This document shows, one piece after another, positions 7,771-17,794 of a stretch of DNA of 64,000 bases (positions are counted from its first letter, which is position 1; each line of letters starts with the position of its first letter). A program made the translations under genes and the position numbers. A model generated the notes under the pieces. It did not search any database and had not been told where the DNA came from. It worked only from the letters and a program-made list of their open reading frames with translations. Source of the DNA: Proteobacteria bacterium UBA6503 (GTDB taxonomy: Bacteria > Pseudomonadota > Alphaproteobacteria > UBA1280 > UBA6503); assembly GCA_002436405.1 (NCBI GenBank), contig DJLZ01000001.1, positions 930,048-994,047 of the forward strand, read 5' to 3'.

Positions 7771-8715
7771 ATGTCAAAGCAGACCCAGCCAGCGCAAGCC
7801 GCTATTTCAGTTTCAAACCTCAATAAAACCTACGAAAACGGCTTTAAAGCCCTTGATGATGTTTCGCTTGAAGTTAAATCAGGTGAAATTTTTGCCCTTT
7901 TGGGGCCTAACGGCGCGGGTAAAACCACACTGATTAGCACCATCTGTGGGATTGTGCGCCCCTCAAACGGCAGTATTAAAGTTAATGGCTTTGATAATGC
8001 AAAAGATTACCGCAAAGCCCGCCAATGCGTAGGGCTTGTGCCGCAAGAACTTACCACCGATGCTTTTGAAACTGTGTGGCGTGCCGTTAACTTTAGCCGC
8101 GGCCTATTTGGTAAAAAGCCAAATGATGCCTACCTTGAGCAACTGCTAAAAGACCTTTCACTCTGGGATAAGCGTGATTCGCAAATCCGTCGTTTATCGG
8201 GTGGCATGAAGCGCCGTGTACTGATTGCAAAGGCCTTGTCGCACGAGCCTGAAGTTCTGTTTTTGGATGAGCCTACAGCCGGTGTGGATGTTGAGCTACG
8301 TAAGTCAATGTGGGCGCTTGTGGGTAAGCTGCGCGAGCGTGGCGTAACCATTGTTTTGACCACGCACTACATTGAAGAAGCAGAAGAAATGGCCGACCGT
8401 ATTGGCATTATTAGCCACGGTAAGGTGATTTTGACCGAAGATAAAACCAAGCTGATGAAAAAACTTGGCAAGAAAGAACTTGTGCTTGAGCTGCAGTCGC
8501 CCCTTAAAAAACTACCCAAAGGGATGGGCAAGCTTGACCTGCGCCTTGAAGATGATGGCAACCGCATTGTTTATACGTATGAGTCAGCCAAAGAAGAAAA
8601 TGGCGTGGCTTCATTGCTGGATAGCCTCCGTGATGAGGGTATCCGCTGTAAAGACTTTAATACCCGCGAAAGTTCTCTTGAAGATATTTTCGTAACGCTA
8701 GTGAAGGAGAAGTAA
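7771..8715 (+). CDS. ABC-2 type transporter ATP-binding protein
   Basis: 314 residues. All ATPase motifs are intact: Walker [11 protein letters not shown]-loop region LVPQELTTD, signature RLSGGMKRR, Walker [12 protein letters not shown]-loop [10 protein letters not shown]. About 80 residues after the nucleotide-binding domain form the C-terminal extension common in drug and polysaccharide ABC-2 exporters (NodI/CcmA-like), ending [10 protein letters not shown]. It overlaps nothing and is one base from the permease gene, with which it forms an exporter powered by ATP at the inner membrane. Substrate unknown. Its ribosome site lies in an inverted repeat (7703-7769). Confidence 0.88.
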   Translation: MSKQTQPAQAAISVSNLNKTYENGFKALDDVSLEVKSGEIFALLGPNGAGKTTLISTICGIVRPSNGSIKVNGFDNAKDYRKARQCVGLVPQELTTDAFETVWRAVNFSRGLFGKKPNDAYLEQLLKDLSLWDKRDSQIRRLSGGMKRRVLIAKALSHEPEVLFLDEPTAGVDVELRKSMWALVGKLRERGVTIVLTTHYIEEAEEMADRIGIISHGKVILTEDKTKLMKKLGKKELVLELQSPLKKLPKGMGKLDLRLEDDGNRIVYTYESAKEENGVASLLDSLRDEGIRCKDFNTRESSLEDIFVTLVKEK

Positions 8716-8716
8716 G

Positions 8717-9478
8717 ATGAATATTCGTGGTATTGCTTCTATTTATAAATTTGAAATGGCGCGTATGCGCCGCACTTTGGGCCAAAGCTTAATCTCGCCG
8801 GTTATTTCAACGGTGCTTTACTTTATTGTGTTTGGTTCGGCTATTGGCTCGCGTATCTCTGATATTGACGGTGTGAACTATGGTGCCTTTATTGTGCCAG
8901 GCTTGATGATGCTCACCATGCTGAGCCAAAGCACGGGTAATGCCTCGTTTGGTATTTACTTCCCTAGGTTTTCAGGCACCATTTATGAGATTTTATCTGC
9001 ACCCCTTTCATCGCTTGAGATTGTTCTGGGCTATGTGGGTGCCGCCGCGACCAAAGCCATGATTATTGGCATCGTGGTATTGGCCACAGCTGGCTTTTTT
9101 GTGCCGCTTGAAATTCAGCATCCGTTTATCATGATGTTCTTCCTTGTGATGACCTGCATTACCTTTAGCCTTCTTGGGTTTATTATTGGCATTTGGGCTG
9201 ATGGTTTTGAGAAGCTGCAAATTATCCCACTGCTTGTGATTACGCCGCTTACCTTCTTGGGGGGCAGCTTTTACTCAATCAATATGCTGCCTGACTTTTG
9301 GCAAAAAGTGTCGCTGCTTAACCCTGTGGTATACTTGGTCAGCGGCTTCCGTTGGAGCTTTTATGAACACTCAGACGTCAGCATCATGACCAGCGTCACC
9401 ATGATTATGGTCTTTATGTTGGTCTGCCTTGCGATTATTGGCGTTATTTTTAAAACAGGTTACCGCCTTAAAAACTAA
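8717..9478 (+). CDS. ABC-2 type transporter permease
   Basis: 253 residues with six predicted membrane helices. The ABC-2 family pattern is clear: an N-terminal cytosolic helix ([20 protein letters not shown]), [13 protein letters not shown], and the C-terminal [20 protein letters not shown] followed by [15 protein letters not shown]. It belongs to the NodJ/YadH-like subgroup. It starts one base after the ATPase stop codon with AAGGAGAAGTAAG as ribosome site, so translation is coupled. Together the two proteins should export a hydrophobic compound or glycan; the sequence does not say which. Confidence 0.88.
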   Translation: MNIRGIASIYKFEMARMRRTLGQSLISPVISTVLYFIVFGSAIGSRISDIDGVNYGAFIVPGLMMLTMLSQSTGNASFGIYFPRFSGTIYEILSAPLSSLEIVLGYVGAAATKAMIIGIVVLATAGFFVPLEIQHPFIMMFFLVMTCITFSLLGFIIGIWADGFEKLQIIPLLVITPLTFLGGSFYSINMLPDFWQKVSLLNPVVYLVSGFRWSFYEHSDVSIMTSVTMIMVFMLVCLAIIGVIFKTGYRLKN

Positions 9479-9490
9479 AGGAATATAAAT

Positions 9491-10750
9491 ATGCTTCGCT
9501 ATGCATGGATACTGAAAGACATAACTTCACGCATGTGGTTTAGCGCCAGTATTTACGGTGTTGTTGCCGTATTTACACCGCTGATTGCCGCATTGGTTGA
9601 ACGTTTTATCCCTGCACAGCTGCCCGACCAAGTGGGGGTGGAATCGGTTGATTCTATCCTAAACGTTCTGGCGATGAGCATGCTTTCGGTGACCATTTTC
9701 TCGCTAAGTACAATGGTGGCGGCTTATGCCGCCGCGACCAGTAACGTAACGCCCCGTGCAACGCGGTTGCTGATTCGTGATAAAATCTCGCACCGTGCGC
9801 TTTCAACTTTTTTGGGGAGTTTTATCTTCAGTATCGTGGGTATTGCAGCCCTAAAAGGCGGCGTATACGGTGATATGGGTCGCTTTGTACTGTATGTGAT
9901 GACCATGGGCGTTATTGCCATGGTGGTGCTTACCTTGCTGCGATGGATTGAATACCTAGCCCGCCTTGGCCGCGTAGACGAAACTATTGAACGTGTAGAA
10001 CGCGCCACAAGCAGCGCCCTTGAAAGCCGCCTTAAATCACCAGCCCTTGGTGCACATGTTCTTGATAAACCTCTGCCTAAAACAGCAAAGCCTATTTACG
10101 GCAATGAAATTGGCCACGTGCAACATATTGATATGGGTATGCTTGATGATATTGCTGAAGACCACGGCATCAAAATTTACGTTGCGGCACACCCCGGCAA
10201 GTTTATTAACCCTGCTGTTGCGGTTGCTCATATTACCAGTAGCAAAAAACCATCGTCAGAATTGGCGGATGCTATTAACCGTGCGTTTATCACTGATGAA
10301 GAGCGTTCATTCCGGCAGGACCCACGTTATGGCTTGTCCGTCATGCAAGAGATTGCCGTTCGTGCACTTTCACCAGCCGTGAACGACCCGGGCACTGCCA
10401 TCCATGTGATTAACTCGGCCGTGCGTGTGCTTGCGGTATTTAATAAGCACGAAGAACTGGCAAAAGAATGTCCAGAGCCTAAGTATAAAAACGTGTACAT
10501 GGAAAAACTAAGCCTAGCGGATATGTATGAAGATATCTTCCCGCCGATTGCACGTGATGGTGCAGGCAACTTGCAAGTGCACATTTGGTTGCAAAAGGCT
10601 TTTGCTGCCCTTTCTAAGATGAACTATACGGATGCAAACAAAATTGCCAAAGCACACTCAGACCAAGCCTTTAAACGTGCCGAACAAGGCATGGCCTTGA
10701 AAGATGATGTGCAAACACTTAAAAAATTGAAGCAAGACATCTTTAAATAA
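9491..10750 (+). CDS. DUF2254 family membrane protein
   Basis: 419 residues. Four N-terminal membrane helices (residues about 15-150; e.g. ASIYGVVAVFTPLIAALVE, MLSVTIFSLSTMVAAYAAAT) precede a large soluble domain with the family hallmarks QDPRYGLSVMQEIAVRALSP and AVNDPGTAIHVINS. DUF2254 proteins have no established function. It starts 12 bases after the ABC permease with ribosome site AAAGGAATA and may share its transcript. The conserved segment around RALSPAVNDPGTA is intact, so there is no sign of decay. Confidence 0.85.
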   Translation: MLRYAWILKDITSRMWFSASIYGVVAVFTPLIAALVERFIPAQLPDQVGVESVDSILNVLAMSMLSVTIFSLSTMVAAYAAATSNVTPRATRLLIRDKISHRALSTFLGSFIFSIVGIAALKGGVYGDMGRFVLYVMTMGVIAMVVLTLLRWIEYLARLGRVDETIERVERATSSALESRLKSPALGAHVLDKPLPKTAKPIYGNEIGHVQHIDMGMLDDIAEDHGIKIYVAAHPGKFINPAVAVAHITSSKKPSSELADAINRAFITDEERSFRQDPRYGLSVMQEIAVRALSPAVNDPGTAIHVINSAVRVLAVFNKHEELAKECPEPKYKNVYMEKLSLADMYEDIFPPIARDGAGNLQVHIWLQKAFAALSKMNYTDANKIAKAHSDQAFKRAEQGMALKDDVQTLKKLKQDIFK

Positions 10751-10776
10751 AACTTAGGTTGGGGTAGGGCACGTTT

Positions 10777-12045
10777 ATGCAAAAACTTCTAAGCTCGAAA
10801 ATGGCTTATCAGGGCACTTCACTACATGTAGAGGACGTTGACCTTAAAGACGTTGCAAAACAATTTGGTACGCCGTGCTACGTGTATTCAGCGGCACACA
10901 TTCGTGGGCAGCTGCAAGAACTTCAGCAAGCGTTTGAGGCTGTGCTGCCAAAAGCCCATATGCCTAAGTTTTGCTATGCCACAAAAGCCAACTCAAATAT
11001 CAATATTCTTAAAACCATCAAAGACGCTGGCGGCCACCTTGAGATTGTTTCTGAAGGGGAGCTTTTCCGTGGTTTAAAAGCAGGCTTTAAAGGCAGCGAT
11101 ATTGTGATGACGGGTATCGGTAAACAAGACAGCGAAATTCGTGCTGCGCTGAACGCAGGTATTAAACAGCTCAACCTTGAAGCGATTGAAGAACTTGAAA
11201 CCGTTAACGCTATTGCGGCCGAACTTGGCCTTAAAGCCCCGGTGGCGTTTCGTTTAAACCCCAACATTGCCGCCGGCGGCGATGATAAAATCATGACCGG
11301 CCGTGCACGCGATAAGTTTGGCCTTGGCCCTGACCGTATTCTTGAAGCTTACGAAACCGCGCACAAACTACCTAACCTTGAGGTTGTTGGCCTTTCAATG
11401 CACATTGGTTCACAAATTCACGAGGTTTGGCTGTTCCGCCAAGCTTACGGCGTGATGGCTGAAATGGTGCAAACCCTCCGTGCCGAAGGCTATAAAGTGC
11501 CACGCCTTGATATTGGCGGTGGCTTTGGTATTGCCTATCAAGAAGAAGAGCCGCTCCCTGCAAAAGACATTGCAGAAGCCGTGCGCGATATTATCGTGCC
11601 ACTGGATGTTGAAATTTTGATGGAGCCTGGCCGCTTTGTGGTGGGGAACTGCGGGGTGCTGCTTTCTGAAGTGATTAACATTAAACACACCACCGATAAA
11701 AGCTTTCTGGTGTGCGACTTTGCAATGAACGACATTATGCGCCCAAGCCTTTACAACGCATGGCACAGCATTGTGCCTGTGGCGAAGACAAACGCCACTG
11801 ATACTACTTACGATATTGTGGGCCCCGTTTGCGAAACGGGCGATACCTTTGCTCGCTCACGCACATTGCCACAACTTGAAAAGGGTGACCTTGTTGCCGT
11901 GCAAAGTGCAGGGGCCTATTGCAGTTCAATGGCGTCAAACTACAACTCGCGCCCCATGGCGCCTGAGGTTTTGATTGATGGTGATAAGGCAACGCTGATA
12001 CGCCGCCGTCAAACGTTTGATGATCTTATTGCGCTAGAGGCTTAA
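10777..12045 (+). CDS. lysA: Diaminopimelate decarboxylase
   Basis: 422 residues. LysA converts meso-diaminopimelate to L-lysine, the last step of lysine synthesis, using pyridoxal phosphate. The fold-type III barrel shows the PLP lysine in FCYATKANSN (Lys70), EIVSEGELFRG, GLSMHIGSQI, LDIGGGFGI, LMEPGRFVVGN for phosphate binding, and the cross-subunit catalytic motif GPVCETGDTF. Length matches the family. It starts 26 bases after the DUF2254 gene and is convergent with the glutaredoxin-MauE gene, three bases away, without a terminator between them. Confidence 0.9.
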   Translation: MQKLLSSKMAYQGTSLHVEDVDLKDVAKQFGTPCYVYSAAHIRGQLQELQQAFEAVLPKAHMPKFCYATKANSNINILKTIKDAGGHLEIVSEGELFRGLKAGFKGSDIVMTGIGKQDSEIRAALNAGIKQLNLEAIEELETVNAIAAELGLKAPVAFRLNPNIAAGGDDKIMTGRARDKFGLGPDRILEAYETAHKLPNLEVVGLSMHIGSQIHEVWLFRQAYGVMAEMVQTLRAEGYKVPRLDIGGGFGIAYQEEEPLPAKDIAEAVRDIIVPLDVEILMEPGRFVVGNCGVLLSEVINIKHTTDKSFLVCDFAMNDIMRPSLYNAWHSIVPVAKTNATDTTYDIVGPVCETGDTFARSRTLPQLEKGDLVAVQSAGAYCSSMASNYNSRPMAPEVLIDGDKATLIRRRQTFDDLIALEA

Positions 12046-12048
12046 AGC

Positions 12049-12780
12049 TTAAAGCAAAAGGCCAGATAATACCCACAACGCCATACCCAGCATCATTAGG
12101 TTTTCGGTGAGGGATACAAACCCCAGAGGCACATTGCTGTTGCCGCCAACGCAGGCGCATTTAAGTTCACGCTTTTGAATGTACACTGCTTTGAAGACTG
12201 AATACGCCCCAATACTGCTAATAAACAGCGCCATCGGCGCTGAAATCCATGGTAAAACGCCCGCCAGCATCAAGACACCTGCAGCCGTTTCGGCAAAGGG
12301 GTAAACCTTTGCGTAGCCAACGTGGCGTTGGGCTAAAACGTCATAGTTTAAAAACATCAGGCTAAAGCTCTCTAGGTCTTGGAGCTTCTGAATACCCAAT
12401 AAACACATAGCAATGGCAATAAACCAAGGCAGAACTTGCAGGGTCATTACATGGCCGTACACAAGCTGTGCGGTTGCAAGGCTAAGTAATAGCGCTACTG
12501 AAAAAATAGCAATAACAGGCTTATAGCTTGTTTCAGGCTCGGTTATGCCAAAGTATTCCTTCAGGTCGTCGTAGCCGCCAATGCGTTTCCCATCAATAAA
12601 GGTTTGCGGGGTGGTTTCTACGTTGTAGGTGTCTTTGTAGGCATCTGTTTCGGCACGGGTCGTTAGGTGGTTATCTTCCACAACAAAGCCCTGCTTTTGC
12701 AGTAGGTGTTTTGACTTTAAGCCATACGGACAAATGTGTTTGTCCATGACCATTCGGTATAAAACAGCTTTTTTCTGCAT
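12049..12780 (-). CDS. Glutaredoxin-MauE/DoxX fusion membrane protein
   Basis: 243 residues. Residues about 1-80 are a glutaredoxin domain with the unusual start VMDKHICPYGLKSK (CPYG where CPYC is classical), the cis-Pro loop TTPQTFIDG and the GGYDDL glutathione-site motif. Residues about 95-243 contain four or five membrane helices resembling MauE/DoxX-type redox membrane proteins, with a cytosolic-side pair of Cys in LKCACVGGNSN. The fusion suggests electron transfer between the glutaredoxin active site and the membrane Cys pair, in the manner of DsbD or VKOR systems (inference). One active-site Cys in the glutaredoxin implies a monothiol mechanism. Confidence 0.75.
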   Translation of the reverse strand: MQKKAVLYRMVMDKHICPYGLKSKHLLQKQGFVVEDNHLTTRAETDAYKDTYNVETTPQTFIDGKRIGGYDDLKEYFGITEPETSYKPVIAIFSVALLLSLATAQLVYGHVMTLQVLPWFIAIAMCLLGIQKLQDLESFSLMFLNYDVLAQRHVGYAKVYPFAETAAGVLMLAGVLPWISAPMALFISSIGAYSVFKAVYIQKRELKCACVGGNSNVPLGFVSLTENLMMLGMALWVLSGLLL

Positions 12781-12809
12781 AGCAGGGCTCGGTTTGATTC
12801 CGCGTTAGC

Positions 12810-13001
12810 TTATCGTGTCGCGATAATGTAAACCGCGTGGATAATACCAGGTACGAAACCACATAGGGTTAGTAGAATGTTCAGCCAGAAGTGTAGGCCA
12901 AGACCAACTTCCAAGAACACACCAACTGGTGGCAACAGTACAGCCAGTAGAATTTTGATAAGATCACTTAGAAAGCTATCGGGTGTGCGTTGTAAAGCCA
13001 T
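12810..13001 (-). CDS. YqaE/Pmp3 family small membrane stress protein
   Basis: 63 residues with two hydrophobic helices around a short turn: IKILLAVLLPPVGVFLEVGL and FWLNILLTLCGFVPGIIHAV. The motif LLPPVGVF...G...LNILLTLxGFxPGxxHAxYII is diagnostic for the Pmp3/YqaE family, which affects membrane potential under salt and other stress. It has a strong ribosome site (AAAGGAGAAT) and a canonical EcfG promoter 37-61 bases upstream, consistent with general stress control. Confidence 0.88.
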   Translation of the reverse strand: MALQRTPDSFLSDLIKILLAVLLPPVGVFLEVGLGLHFWLNILLTLCGFVPGIIHAVYIIATR

Positions 13002-13037
13002 GGTTTATTCTCCTTTAAATTCTTTTTCATTTATTCT

Positions 13038-13062
13038 AACGCCTCATTTACAAAAACGTTCC
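13038..13062 (-). promoter_or_regulatory. EcfG-type general stress promoter (yqaE)
   Basis: Minus strand: GGAAC, 16 bases, CGTT, an exact fit to the alphaproteobacterial EcfG consensus. It lies 37 bases upstream of the YqaE/Pmp3 start, past the stop of the pirin gene. Confidence 0.7.
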
Positions 13063-13086
13063 ATAAAAAATAATAACCACTTGTTT

Positions 13087-14031
13087 TTATTTTTCTTTTA
13101 CCAGCGTAATAGGGCGGTCATCTGGTAGAGGAATAAACTCGTCATTATCATTCGGGATGATGGGGAACTTGTTGTTCTTCCAGTCTTCCTTTGCTTGCTC
13201 GAGGCAGTCTTTTGATGATGAGACGAAGTTCCAGTATATGTAGCGTGGGCTATCCATCGTAGCACCACCCAGCAGCATCATGCGTACAGGGGTGAGGGCT
13301 TTCACCACCACATCTACACCGGGTTTAAGCACCATCATTTGCTCAGGCGGGTATTTAACGCCACCAATTTCAATATCGCCCATTACGCTGTAGATGGCGC
13401 GCTCTTCTGTGGTTTTTTCAAGCTTAATGCTTTTGCCCGCTTCAAGGCAAATATCAACATACAAAGTATCCCACTGGGTTTTGATAGGCGATTTTAGCCC
13501 ACCAAAGCTGCCCATAATTAGGCGGCCTTCAACGCCGTTTTCTTCAAACATAGGCAGGTCGCCTTTAGGGGTGTGTTCAAAGCTTGGGGCGCCATGTTCA
13601 TGCTTTTCAGGCTGGGCAAGCCAGCTTTGGATACCAAACAGTTGGTTACTATGGCCACGTAGGTCTTGGCCTGTGCGCTCTGAGTGCACAATGCCTTTAC
13701 CAGCAGTCATGAGGTTAATATCACCCGGTTGGATGCGCATGTCATTGCCGAGTGAGTCTTTGTGGTCAAGTGAGCCATCAAAAAGGTAGGTCACGGTTGA
13801 AAGGCCAATGTGGGGGTGCGGGCGTACGTCAACGCCTTTGCCTGCTAAAATTTCACCCGGGCCAGCTTGGTCCCAAAAAATAAAGGGGCCAACCATGCGT
13901 TTGGTTTTAAAGGGAAGGGCGCGCTTAACTTCAAAATCACCCAAGTCGCTGGTGCGGGGGATAATGGTTAGTTCAACCTGCTCTGGGCAGTCAGTTGATG
14001 TTTCGGGGTCTATTGAAGGGTGAATACTCAT
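13087..14031 (-). CDS. Pirin family bicupin protein
   Basis: 314 residues forming two cupin domains. The N-terminal cupin has the metal ligands VRPHPHIGLSTVTYLFDG and the later AGKGIVHSE typical of pirins; the second cupin covers about residues 180-290. Bacterial pirins have been linked to quercetin dioxygenase activity and redox-dependent regulation, but the native role is uncertain. C-terminal residues WNFVSSSKDCLEQAKEDWKN are family-typical. The ATG follows GAGGCATCAC. A GGAAC-N17-TGTT promoter lies about 50 bases upstream, so stress induction is likely. Confidence 0.88.
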   Translation of the reverse strand: MSIHPSIDPETSTDCPEQVELTIIPRTSDLGDFEVKRALPFKTKRMVGPFIFWDQAGPGEILAGKGVDVRPHPHIGLSTVTYLFDGSLDHKDSLGNDMRIQPGDINLMTAGKGIVHSERTGQDLRGHSNQLFGIQSWLAQPEKHEHGAPSFEHTPKGDLPMFEENGVEGRLIMGSFGGLKSPIKTQWDTLYVDICLEAGKSIKLEKTTEERAIYSVMGDIEIGGVKYPPEQMMVLKPGVDVVVKALTPVRMMLLGGATMDSPRYIYWNFVSSSKDCLEQAKEDWKNNKFPIIPNDNDEFIPLPDDRPITLVKEK

Positions 14032-14079
14032 GTGATGCCTCGCCTGTTAAATTGTTACGTGCAGTATACCACGTAAGCA

Positions 14080-14105
14080 AACAGGCAAGGCAGTGCTAAA
14101 GTTCC
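14080..14105 (-). promoter_or_regulatory. EcfG-type general stress promoter (pirin)
   Basis: Minus strand: GGAAC, 17 bases, TGTT. The -10 has T in place of the first C. It lies about 49 bases upstream of the pirin ATG in the short gap after the PiT-like gene. Confidence 0.5.
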
Positions 14106-14131
14106 GTTAAATGTGTGTCATCACTGATTAA

Positions 14132-15091
14132 TCACTGGGGGTTAATAAGGTAATGCACAGTAAGTACCAGCGCCACCGATACCATCAGGCCAACCATCAT
14201 CTTGGCAAAGTCTTTACCCACCAGTGGGAACACATAACCAAACTTGTATTGGGCACGGTTGGCAGTGGCAATGGCAAACTCACGACCAGTTAGCACACCT
14301 ACAAACACCCACGTGGTTGACATTGGCAGGCTGTTAAGTTCTTTGAAGTACCAGAGGATGCAGGCGTAAACAAGGTCAATAATCGTGGCCGAGCGCATAA
14401 AGCGAGCGCCTGTTTTCTCGAGCACAATCTCTTGAATTTTACCGCCGTGGTTATAAAAGATAACCCCTAGCCATGCAACTAGCGTTACGATTACGCCTAT
14501 AAGTAAATGCACAGGTAGCTCACGTGGAAGATAAACGGCAATGTTCGCCATATCGTGCGAAAGCCACGAGAACCACAAAAAGCCTGTTGAGAACCACTGC
14601 AGCGTACGCCAGTAAGGGCGCGATTTTTCAGAAACGGCATTGTATTTTTCATTAATAAAGCGTGACAGCACAAGCCACAAGAAGTAAGCCACAACCGCTG
14701 AAAGGCCATAGCCGACGATCGACTTCATAAGCATTTTCTCAAGCACGACGGTTGAGGCAAAAACCGAAAGCACAAGGAAGGTCGTCGAAACGGGAATCCC
14801 CGTACGGGTTAGCGCTACAAGCACGGCAGGGGCAAGGGCATGGTACCACTCAATTTGCATTGGCGGGATTTTGGCCAAACGACCGTACGAAATATCGCCA
14901 CCATTCACATACCATCCATAAACGAGGGTCGCTGCAAGTACGGTGCTGGCGGCTGCCCATAGGGTGTACCACTTAAATGACTTTGAGTTTGAGGCAATAA
15001 AAGTACCAAGGGTTTGCACAGCGTCGTTACCAATAACGGCGTATGCTGCCAACATAAAGCCCACAAGGGCGTAGAAAGTATGAATGTCCAT
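14132..15091 (-). CDS. PiT-like inorganic phosphate transporter
   Basis: 319 residues, about nine membrane helices. PiT proteins have two copies of a GAND-type motif; here the first reads VIGNDAVQTLGT and the second WLSHDMANIAVYLPR, and the PVSTT helix motif appears twice (TGIPVSTTFLVL and SLPMSTTWVFVG). The protein is therefore a PiT-family member but divergent and shorter than classical PitA. Phosphate or a related anion driven by protons or sodium is the likely substrate. It has no PhoU-like partner gene beside it. Its start is divergent in character from the neighbours and no promoter is obvious. Confidence 0.72.
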   Translation of the reverse strand: MDIHTFYALVGFMLAAYAVIGNDAVQTLGTFIASNSKSFKWYTLWAAASTVLAATLVYGWYVNGGDISYGRLAKIPPMQIEWYHALAPAVLVALTRTGIPVSTTFLVLSVFASTVVLEKMLMKSIVGYGLSAVVAYFLWLVLSRFINEKYNAVSEKSRPYWRTLQWFSTGFLWFSWLSHDMANIAVYLPRELPVHLLIGVIVTLVAWLGVIFYNHGGKIQEIVLEKTGARFMRSATIIDLVYACILWYFKELNSLPMSTTWVFVGVLTGREFAIATANRAQYKFGYVFPLVGKDFAKMMVGLMVSVALVLTVHYLINPQ

Positions 15092-15181
15092 CGTGCTACT
15101 ACTTTAAATATCGTTTTAGGGTCGTGTTGCTAAGTACTTAACGTTGTTGGCTTTAAATTGAAAGGCTTAAATGAAATAAAG

Positions 15182-15227
15182 TACCTAAAACAAAAAGGGC
15201 GATGCTTGCGCACCGCCCTTTTTTAGG
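15182..15227 (-). terminator. Rho-independent terminator of katG
   Basis: AAAAAGGGCG pairs with CGCCCTTTTT around a 12-base loop, and outer ACCTAAAA/TTTTAGGT extends the stem. On the minus strand the stem is followed by TTTTTGTTTT. It starts 14 bases beyond the katG stop. Confidence 0.8.
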
Positions 15228-15240
15228 TGTGTTGCTTCGA

Positions 15241-17481
15241 CTAGAAGCGACCGTTGTTCATCACCTTCGTCCATGCGGCAACAAAGTCTTTTACGAATTT
15301 GTCTTCTGCATCGTCTTGGGCGTAAACTTCAGCCACAGCGCGTAGTTCGCTGTTTGAACCGAAAACAAGGTCAACAGGTGTGGCTGTCCACATCTCTTTG
15401 TTGTCTTCTAGGCTGTAGCCAACATATAGGCCGTCTTCTTTGTCTGATTTTTTCCATTGGGTATCAAGGTCAATCAGGTTCTCGAAGAAGTCGTTTGTTA
15501 GTTCACCAGGCTCATCGGTGAATACACCGTTTTTAGAACCTTTGTAGTTAGCACCTAGAACACGCAGGCCACCAACAAGAACGGTCATCTCTGGCACGTT
15601 CAGGTCAAGAAGGGCAGCGCGCTCAATCAGCATTTCTGCAGGTGAACGGTCAGCATCTTTACTAAAGTAGTTACGGAAGCCATCAGCCTTAGGCTCAAGG
15701 TACTTCATGCCAGCGACGTCAGTCATAGCTTGGGTGGCATCAGTACGGCCAGCGGTGAATGGTACTTCAACATCATGGCCAGCTTCGTCAGCTGCTTTTT
15801 CGATTGCTGCGTTACCCGCTAGTACAATCAGGTCAGCCATTGAAACTTTAGTGTCGCCGTTTTTGTCGTTAAAGTCCTTCTGAATTTTCTCAAGAGCTTT
15901 TAGCACCTTGCGAAGTTCAGTTGGGTTGTTAACATCCCAGCTTACTTGAGGCTCAAGACGTAGACGACCACCTACAGTACCGCCACGAAGGTCGGTGTTA
16001 CGGTAGCTAGCAGCGGCTGCCCATGCGGTGCGCACAAGTTCGCCAACTGTAAGGTCAGTCTTCAAAATGGCCTTCTTCAGTTTGTCTTCATCGCGTGATG
16101 AAATCATGTCGTAGTCCGCTTCTGGGGTAGGGTCCTGCCAAACAAATGTTTGTTCTGGTAGGTCTGGGCCCATGTAACGCTCAACCGGACCCATGTCACG
16201 GTGAGTTAGCTTGAACCATGCGTTAGCAAATGCTTTTTCAAACTCTTCTGGGTTGTCATGGAAGCGCTTCGCAATTTTGCGGTAAGCTGGGTCTTCCTTC
16301 AAAGCCAAGTCAGTTGTGAACATGATTGGTGCGTGGAATTTATCTGGGTCGTGGGCATCTGGCACCATTTCCGCAGCGTTTTCATCTGTTGGGATCCACT
16401 GAGTTGCACCAGCTGGTGTCTTCACTTGCTTCCATTCAAAACGGAACAAGTTATCTAGGTAGTTGTGGGTCCACTGTTTAGGGTTAACCGTCCAAGCGCC
16501 TTCAAGGCCACTGGTAATGGTGTCGGCACCTTTACCTGACTTGTACTTGTTCTTCCAGCCTAGGCCTTGCTCTTCAACGCCAGCGGCTTCAGGTTCTTTA
16601 CCTAGGTTTGAGGCTTTACCAGCACCGTGCGCTTTACCAAAGGTGTGACCACCTGCAATAAGGGCAACGGTTTCTTCGTCGTTCATGGCCATTTTGCCAA
16701 AGGCTTCACGGATGCGCTCAGCGGCATCAAGCGGCTTGTGGTTTGCGCCTGGGCCTTCTGGGTTAACGTAAATCAAACCCATGTGTGTGGCGGCAAGTGG
16801 GCCTTTAAGTTTGTCTTTGCCTGGTGTCATAAAGCGCTTGGCTGAGCTACCTAGCCATTCGCCTTCTGGGCCCCAGTTTACTTCTTCAGGTGACCAGTCG
16901 TCCGTACGGCCAAATGCAAAACCAGCTGTTTTAAAGCCCATATCTTCCATAGCAAGTGTACCGGCGTAGGTAATAAGGTCAGCCCATGAAATTTTGTTGC
17001 CGTATTTTTCTTTGATTGGCCAAAGCAGGCGGCGGGCTTTATCAAGGTTCACGTTGTCAGGCCAGCTGTTTAGCGGGGCAAAACGTTGTTGGCCACCATC
17101 TGCACCACCACGACCATCAACTAGGCGGTAAGTACCAGCGGCGTGCCATGACATACGAATAAAGAATGGACCGTAGTGACCGTAGTCAGCTGGCCACCAG
17201 TCTTGTGATGTTGTCATCAACTCGCGGAGATCTTTTTTAAGGGCTGCGACGTCAAGGTCTTTGAAAGCTTCTTTGTAGTCGTAGTCAGCGCCGAGTGGGC
17301 TAAGGTTTTGGTTGTTTAGGCGTAGCGGGGTAAGGTCTAGGCGGTTAGGCCACCAAAATGCGTTGTTCGCTTCAAGAACTGAAGCGTCTTGCTTCGCTGA
17401 GGTAGGCTCGCCATATGCAGTCGAAGCTGCCAGACCCATGGTCACAACGGCCATCAGCGGAAGTGCTCGTTTCATAAACAT
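15241..17481 (-). CDS. katG: Catalase-peroxidase KatG with signal peptide (probably periplasmic)
   Basis: 746 residues. KatG destroys hydrogen peroxide by catalase and peroxidase reactions on a b-type haem. The distal triad is in [11 protein letters not shown], the Trp-Tyr-Met adduct residues are that Trp, the Tyr in [10 protein letters not shown] and the Met in [11 protein letters not shown], and the proximal haem His is in [13 protein letters not shown]. The duplicated C-terminal half (TARTDATQ-like region [12 protein letters not shown]) is complete. The N-terminus has a Sec-type signal peptide ([13 protein letters not shown] to STAYG), which most KatGs lack; it recalls exported KatP-type enzymes. 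Ribosome site AGGAG is seven bases before the first ATG. An OxyR-like dyad lies upstream. Confidence 0.93.
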   Translation of the reverse strand: MFMKRALPLMAVVTMGLAASTAYGEPTSAKQDASVLEANNAFWWPNRLDLTPLRLNNQNLSPLGADYDYKEAFKDLDVAALKKDLRELMTTSQDWWPADYGHYGPFFIRMSWHAAGTYRLVDGRGGADGGQQRFAPLNSWPDNVNLDKARRLLWPIKEKYGNKISWADLITYAGTLAMEDMGFKTAGFAFGRTDDWSPEEVNWGPEGEWLGSSAKRFMTPGKDKLKGPLAATHMGLIYVNPEGPGANHKPLDAAERIREAFGKMAMNDEETVALIAGGHTFGKAHGAGKASNLGKEPEAAGVEEQGLGWKNKYKSGKGADTITSGLEGAWTVNPKQWTHNYLDNLFRFEWKQVKTPAGATQWIPTDENAAEMVPDAHDPDKFHAPIMFTTDLALKEDPAYRKIAKRFHDNPEEFEKAFANAWFKLTHRDMGPVERYMGPDLPEQTFVWQDPTPEADYDMISSRDEDKLKKAILKTDLTVGELVRTAWAAAASYRNTDLRGGTVGGRLRLEPQVSWDVNNPTELRKVLKALEKIQKDFNDKNGDTKVSMADLIVLAGNAAIEKAADEAGHDVEVPFTAGRTDATQAMTDVAGMKYLEPKADGFRNYFSKDADRSPAEMLIERAALLDLNVPEMTVLVGGLRVLGANYKGSKNGVFTDEPGELTNDFFENLIDLDTQWKKSDKEDGLYVGYSLEDNKEMWTATPVDLVFGSNSELRAVAEVYAQDDAEDKFVKDFVAAWTKVMNNGRF

Positions 17482-17634
17482 GTGAGATCTCCTAAGAGGT
17501 TAAAATTATTATTTTACAACAGTGTAGACGTTCATACCTGCACTTGAAAGCAGAAACCTGTAACTAGATTTACTACCTCATGAAGTATAAGACCCACCAC
17601 GCCAATAATTAAATACATTCTCCCTATATGTTTA

Positions 17635-17649
17635 ATAGGTATTATCTAT
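17635..17649. promoter_or_regulatory. OxyR-like dyad upstream of katG
   Basis: ATAG-GTATTAT-CTAT matches one half of the classical OxyR pattern ATAGnTnnnAnCTAT at every fixed position. The second half of the tetrad is poor. It lies about 155 bases from the katG start in the 313-base divergent gap (17482-17794), which otherwise is AT-rich with no other feature I can name. Chance occurrence in AT-rich DNA is possible. Confidence 0.3.
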
Positions 17650-17794
17650 CAATAGTATCATATTAATAGTTATTGCTAAAATATGGCTGAAATCTAGGAT
17701 GTATCCATGGCGGAAGTATTTAGTTGTTTGCTTACAAGCCAACACTTGGTAAAACTATGGGCTAATTAGTATGACCATTTGGGGGATATATTTC

